From: Streptomyces sulphureus DSM 40104
Lineage (GTDB): Bacteria; Actinomycetota; Actinomycetes; Streptomycetales; Streptomycetaceae
Direction: 5' to 3'
NCBI RefSeq assembly: GCF_000381025.1
Contig: NZ_KB905814.1
Coordinates: 124,001-188,000 of the forward strand
DNA: 64,000 nucleotides
Positions 61,622 through 64,000 of the stretch are shown here, in pieces. Each line of letters begins with the position of its first letter. Position 1 is the first letter of the stretch. The position numbers were made by a program, and so were the translations under genes. A model generated the notes under the pieces. The model was given only the letters and a program-made list of their open reading frames with translations, was not told where the DNA came from and ran no database searches.

Positions 61622-63766
61622 GTGACGCGCAGCGTGTACGTCTCCGGAATCGGCCGGGGCGACGGCCGCCAGGTCGTCGAACTCGGCCTGATGGAGCTGC
61701 TTTCGCGGCAGGTCGACCGCGTCGGGATCTTCCGGCCGCTCGCCCACGAGGGCCCCGACCGGATCTGCGAACTGCTGCGCGCCCGCTACCGGCTCACCCA
61801 GCCCGCCGCCTCCGTCTTCGGGCTCCGCTACGAGGCCGCGGCCGAGATCCAGGCGAACCTGGGCACCGACGAACTCGTCTCCCGGCTCGTGGAGCGCTAC
61901 CACCAGGTCGCCATGGAGTACGAGGCGGTCCTCGTCCTCGGCACCGACTTCGCGGAGACGGGCCTCCCCGCCGAGCTGGGGCTCAACGCACGCCTCGCCA
62001 ACGAGTTCGGCGCCTCCCTCGTCCCCGTCGTCGCCGCCCGCGACCAGGGCCCCGAGTCGGCCGTCGCGGAGCTCCAGAACGCGCACGAGGCGTACGCCTC
62101 GCTCGGCACCGACATCAGCGCCCTCGTCGCCAACCGCGTCCTCGACGAGGCCACCCGGCACGCCCTGCGCGACCTCGGCGAGCACCTGCCCTGCCCGCTC
62201 TACGTGCTCCCCGAGGAGCCCGCGCTCAGCGCGCCCACCATCTCCCAGGTCCGCGAGGCGCTCGACGCGGACGTGGTCCTCGGCGACCCTGCGGGCCTCG
62301 CGCGCGACGTCCGCGACTACGTCTTCGGCGGCGCCCATCTCCCCGTCTTCCTCCCCGCGTTGACCGAGAGCTGCCTCGTCGTGACGCCAGGGGACCGCGC
62401 CGACCTCGTCATGGGGGCGCTCGCCGCGCACGCCGCCGGATCGCCGCCGATAGCAGGCGTACTCCTCACTCTCGGCCACCGCCCCGACGACCAGGTCCTC
62501 GCGCTCGCCTCCCGCCTGGCACCGGGGACGCCGCTGCTCTCCGTCCCCGAGAGCTCCTTCCCCACCGCGTACGAACTCTTCGGCCTCGAAGGCGAGTTGA
62601 CGTCCACCACGCCGCGCAAGGCCGAGGTGGCGCTCGGGCTCTTCGAGAACCACGTCGACACGAGGGAGCTCACCCGGCTCCTCTCGGTCGGACGCAGCTC
62701 CCGCGTCACCCCGCTGATGTTCGAGCACGAACTGGTGGAGCGGTCACGCGCCGCGCGCCAGCACATCGTCCTCCCCGAGGGCGCGGAGGAGCGGGTGCTG
62801 CGCGCCGCCGAAGTGCTGCTGCGGCGCGGCGTCTGCGACCTGACGCTCCTCGGCGACCCGGTGGAGGTCCGCAAGGTCGCCGCCGAACTCGGCATCTCGC
62901 TGCGGCTGCTGTCGGACGGCGAGCCGGCCGAACCGGGCGGTCCCGTGGCCCGCGTCGTCGACCCCCAGGCGTCGCCGCTGCGCGAGGATTTCGCCGAGTC
63001 GTACGCGCGGCTGCGCGCGCACAAGGGCGTCACGTACGAACTCGCCAGGGACATCGTCACCGACGTCACCTACTTCGGCACCCTCATGGTCGAGCACGGC
63101 CTCGCCGACGGCATGGTCTCGGGCGCCGCGCACTCCACGGCCGCCACGATCCGCCCGGCGTTCGAGGTGATCCGCACCAAGCCGGACGCGGCCGTCGTCT
63201 CCTCGGTCTTCTTCATGTGCCTCGCCGACCGCGTCCTCGTCTACGGGGACTGCGCCGTCGTACCCGACCCGGACGCCGAGCAGTTGGCCGACATAGCGAT
63301 CCAGTCGGCGCAGACGGCGCAGCGGTTCGGCGTGGAGCCGCGGATCGCGATGCTCTCGTACTCGACGGGGAGTTCGGGCTCGGGCGCCGACGTCGAGAAG
63401 GTGCGGACGGCCACGGAGCTGGTGCACGACCGCCGTCCCGACCTCCTCGCCGAGGGCCCGATCCAGTACGACGCGGCCGTCGACCCGACGGTCGCCGCCG
63501 CCAAGCTCCCCGGCTCGCACGTCGCGGGGCGCGCGACGGTCCTCGTCTTCCCCGACCTCAACACCGGCAACAACACCTACAAGGCCGTGCAGCGCTCGGC
63601 CGGCGCCGTCGCCGTCGGCCCGGTGCTCCAGGGCCTTCGCAAGCCCGTCAACGACCTCTCTCGGGGAGCGCTCGTGCAGGACATCGTCAACACCGTCGCC
63701 ATCACGGCCGTGCAGGCGCAGACGCAGAGCGCCCTGCCGCCGGAGCCGGAGGAGGAAGCGCCGTGA
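61622..63766 (+). CDS. pta: Phosphate acetyltransferase (long, three-domain)
   Basis: The 714-aa enzyme interconverts acetyl-CoA and acetyl phosphate. It has an N-terminal AAA/BioD-like domain (VYVSGIGRGDGRQVVELGLM), a DRTGG middle domain (about 215-330) and the catalytic PTA domain from about 385 (LPEGAEERVLRAAEVLLRRG, then MLSYSTGSSGSG near 580 and GRATVLVFPDLNTGNNTYKA near 640). The GTG at 61622 follows GGAGGGAG. It overlaps ackA by GTGA, so the two acetate-pathway enzymes are coupled. Confidence 0.96.
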   Translation: MTRSVYVSGIGRGDGRQVVELGLMELLSRQVDRVGIFRPLAHEGPDRICELLRARYRLTQPAASVFGLRYEAAAEIQANLGTDELVSRLVERYHQVAMEYEAVLVLGTDFAETGLPAELGLNARLANEFGASLVPVVAARDQGPESAVAELQNAHEAYASLGTDISALVANRVLDEATRHALRDLGEHLPCPLYVLPEEPALSAPTISQVREALDADVVLGDPAGLARDVRDYVFGGAHLPVFLPALTESCLVVTPGDRADLVMGALAAHAAGSPPIAGVLLTLGHRPDDQVLALASRLAPGTPLLSVPESSFPTAYELFGLEGELTSTTPRKAEVALGLFENHVDTRELTRLLSVGRSSRVTPLMFEHELVERSRAARQHIVLPEGAEERVLRAAEVLLRRGVCDLTLLGDPVEVRKVAAELGISLRLLSDGEPAEPGGPVARVVDPQASPLREDFAESYARLRAHKGVTYELARDIVTDVTYFGTLMVEHGLADGMVSGAAHSTAATIRPAFEVIRTKPDAAVVSSVFFMCLADRVLVYGDCAVVPDPDAEQLADIAIQSAQTAQRFGVEPRIAMLSYSTGSSGSGADVEKVRTATELVHDRRPDLLAEGPIQYDAAVDPTVAAAKLPGSHVAGRATVLVFPDLNTGNNTYKAVQRSAGAVAVGPVLQGLRKPVNDLSRGALVQDIVNTVAITAVQAQTQSALPPEPEEEAP

Positions 63767-64000
63767 CCGCCGCCACGCGGGTGCTGGTGCTCAACTCCGG
63801 TTCCTCCTCGGTCAAGTACCAGCTCCTCGACATGGCCGAGGGCGTCCGCATCGCCACGGGGCTCGTGGAGCGGATCGGCGAGCGCGAGTCCCGCATGGAG
63901 CACGTGCCGCGGCTCTCCGGCACGGGGGCCCGCGAGCGGCACACCCGCTTCGCCGACCACGACGAGGCACTGGCGGCCGTCGCCGACGAGTTGGCAGCCG
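63763..64000 (+). CDS. ackA: Acetate kinase, N-terminal part (cut by window edge)
   Basis: The first 79 residues are present: TAATRVLVLNSGSSSVKYQL carries the adenylate/substrate NSGSSS-K motif of acetokinases. The GTG start at 63763 overlaps the pta stop. The rest lies beyond the right edge. With Pta it interconverts acetyl-CoA and acetate with ATP production. Confidence 0.93.
   Translation, partial: MTAATRVLVLNSGSSSVKYQLLDMAEGVRIATGLVERIGERESRMEHVPRLSGTGARERHTRFADHDEALAAVADELAA

Overview
This 64 kb window is high-GC actinobacterial DNA, most likely from a Streptomyces or close relative. The evidence is strong G/C third-position bias, many GTG/TTG starts, GTGA/ATGA stop-start overlaps, a GlgE-TreS-maltokinase-GlgB cluster, an XRE/DUF397-type pair, an LAETG surface protein, a DasR-like (dre) site before a chitinase gene, and long perfect GC hairpins between convergent genes. 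I saw no rRNA, tRNA, CRISPR array, transposase or phage gene.

Region 1 (1-6973) is a catabolic island for carnitine/betaine-type quaternary amines. A leftward operon carries a Rieske oxygenase, a BKACE-family cleavage enzyme, an L-carnitine-dehydrogenase-like enzyme and a flavin/[2Fe-2S] reductase. A TetR gene runs off the left edge. A divergent aldehyde dehydrogenase is controlled from the same intergenic region, which holds three copies of a 14-bp palindrome. An alpha/beta hydrolase follows.

Region 2 (7209-11028) is the best candidate for an undescribed system. It is a leftward operon of a 93-aa peptide with a hydrophobic core, a perfect 36-bp palindrome, a membrane HTTM (SdpB/gamma-carboxylase-like) domain fused to an alpha/beta hydrolase, a small membrane-anchored SdpA/DUF5819-like protein, and a SAM O-methyltransferase. 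It resembles a peptide-toxin maturation locus.

Region 3 (11496-28100) holds two small hypothetical genes, a two-component system next to a MacB-type ABC exporter, a large-subunit catalase, a 1.3-kb gene-poor stretch with possible decayed coding sequence, an EF-hand protein, an RsbW-like ATPase, an enoyl-CoA hydratase, two tandem L,D-transpeptidases and an MFS transporter.

Region 4 (28316-33120) is a patchwork: a DUF397 gene beside the C-terminal stub of its XRE partner, a NUDIX C-terminal stub overlapping a divergent hemC paralogue, an XRE-TPR regulator, and a divergent flavin monooxygenase/TetR pair with a tandem operator.

Region 5 (33530-41985) has a secreted M4 metalloprotease and a second catabolic operon. 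That operon encodes a molybdopterin oxidoreductase fused to a phthalate-dioxygenase-reductase-type electron-input module, an ornithine cyclodeaminase/imine reductase homologue and an AtoE-type carboxylate transporter, opposite a GntR/FadR-type regulator.

Region 6 (42398-64000) is conserved central carbon metabolism: glgP, then glgE-treS-mak-glgB (trehalose to maltose to maltose-1-phosphate to alpha-glucan), a C4-dicarboxylate carrier with its divergent two-component system, a GH18 chitinase, an LAETG surface protein, pfkA, and pta-ackA (ackA cut by the right edge). Coordinates come from reading the sequence. Functions are inferred from motifs and recalled family features, without database searches.
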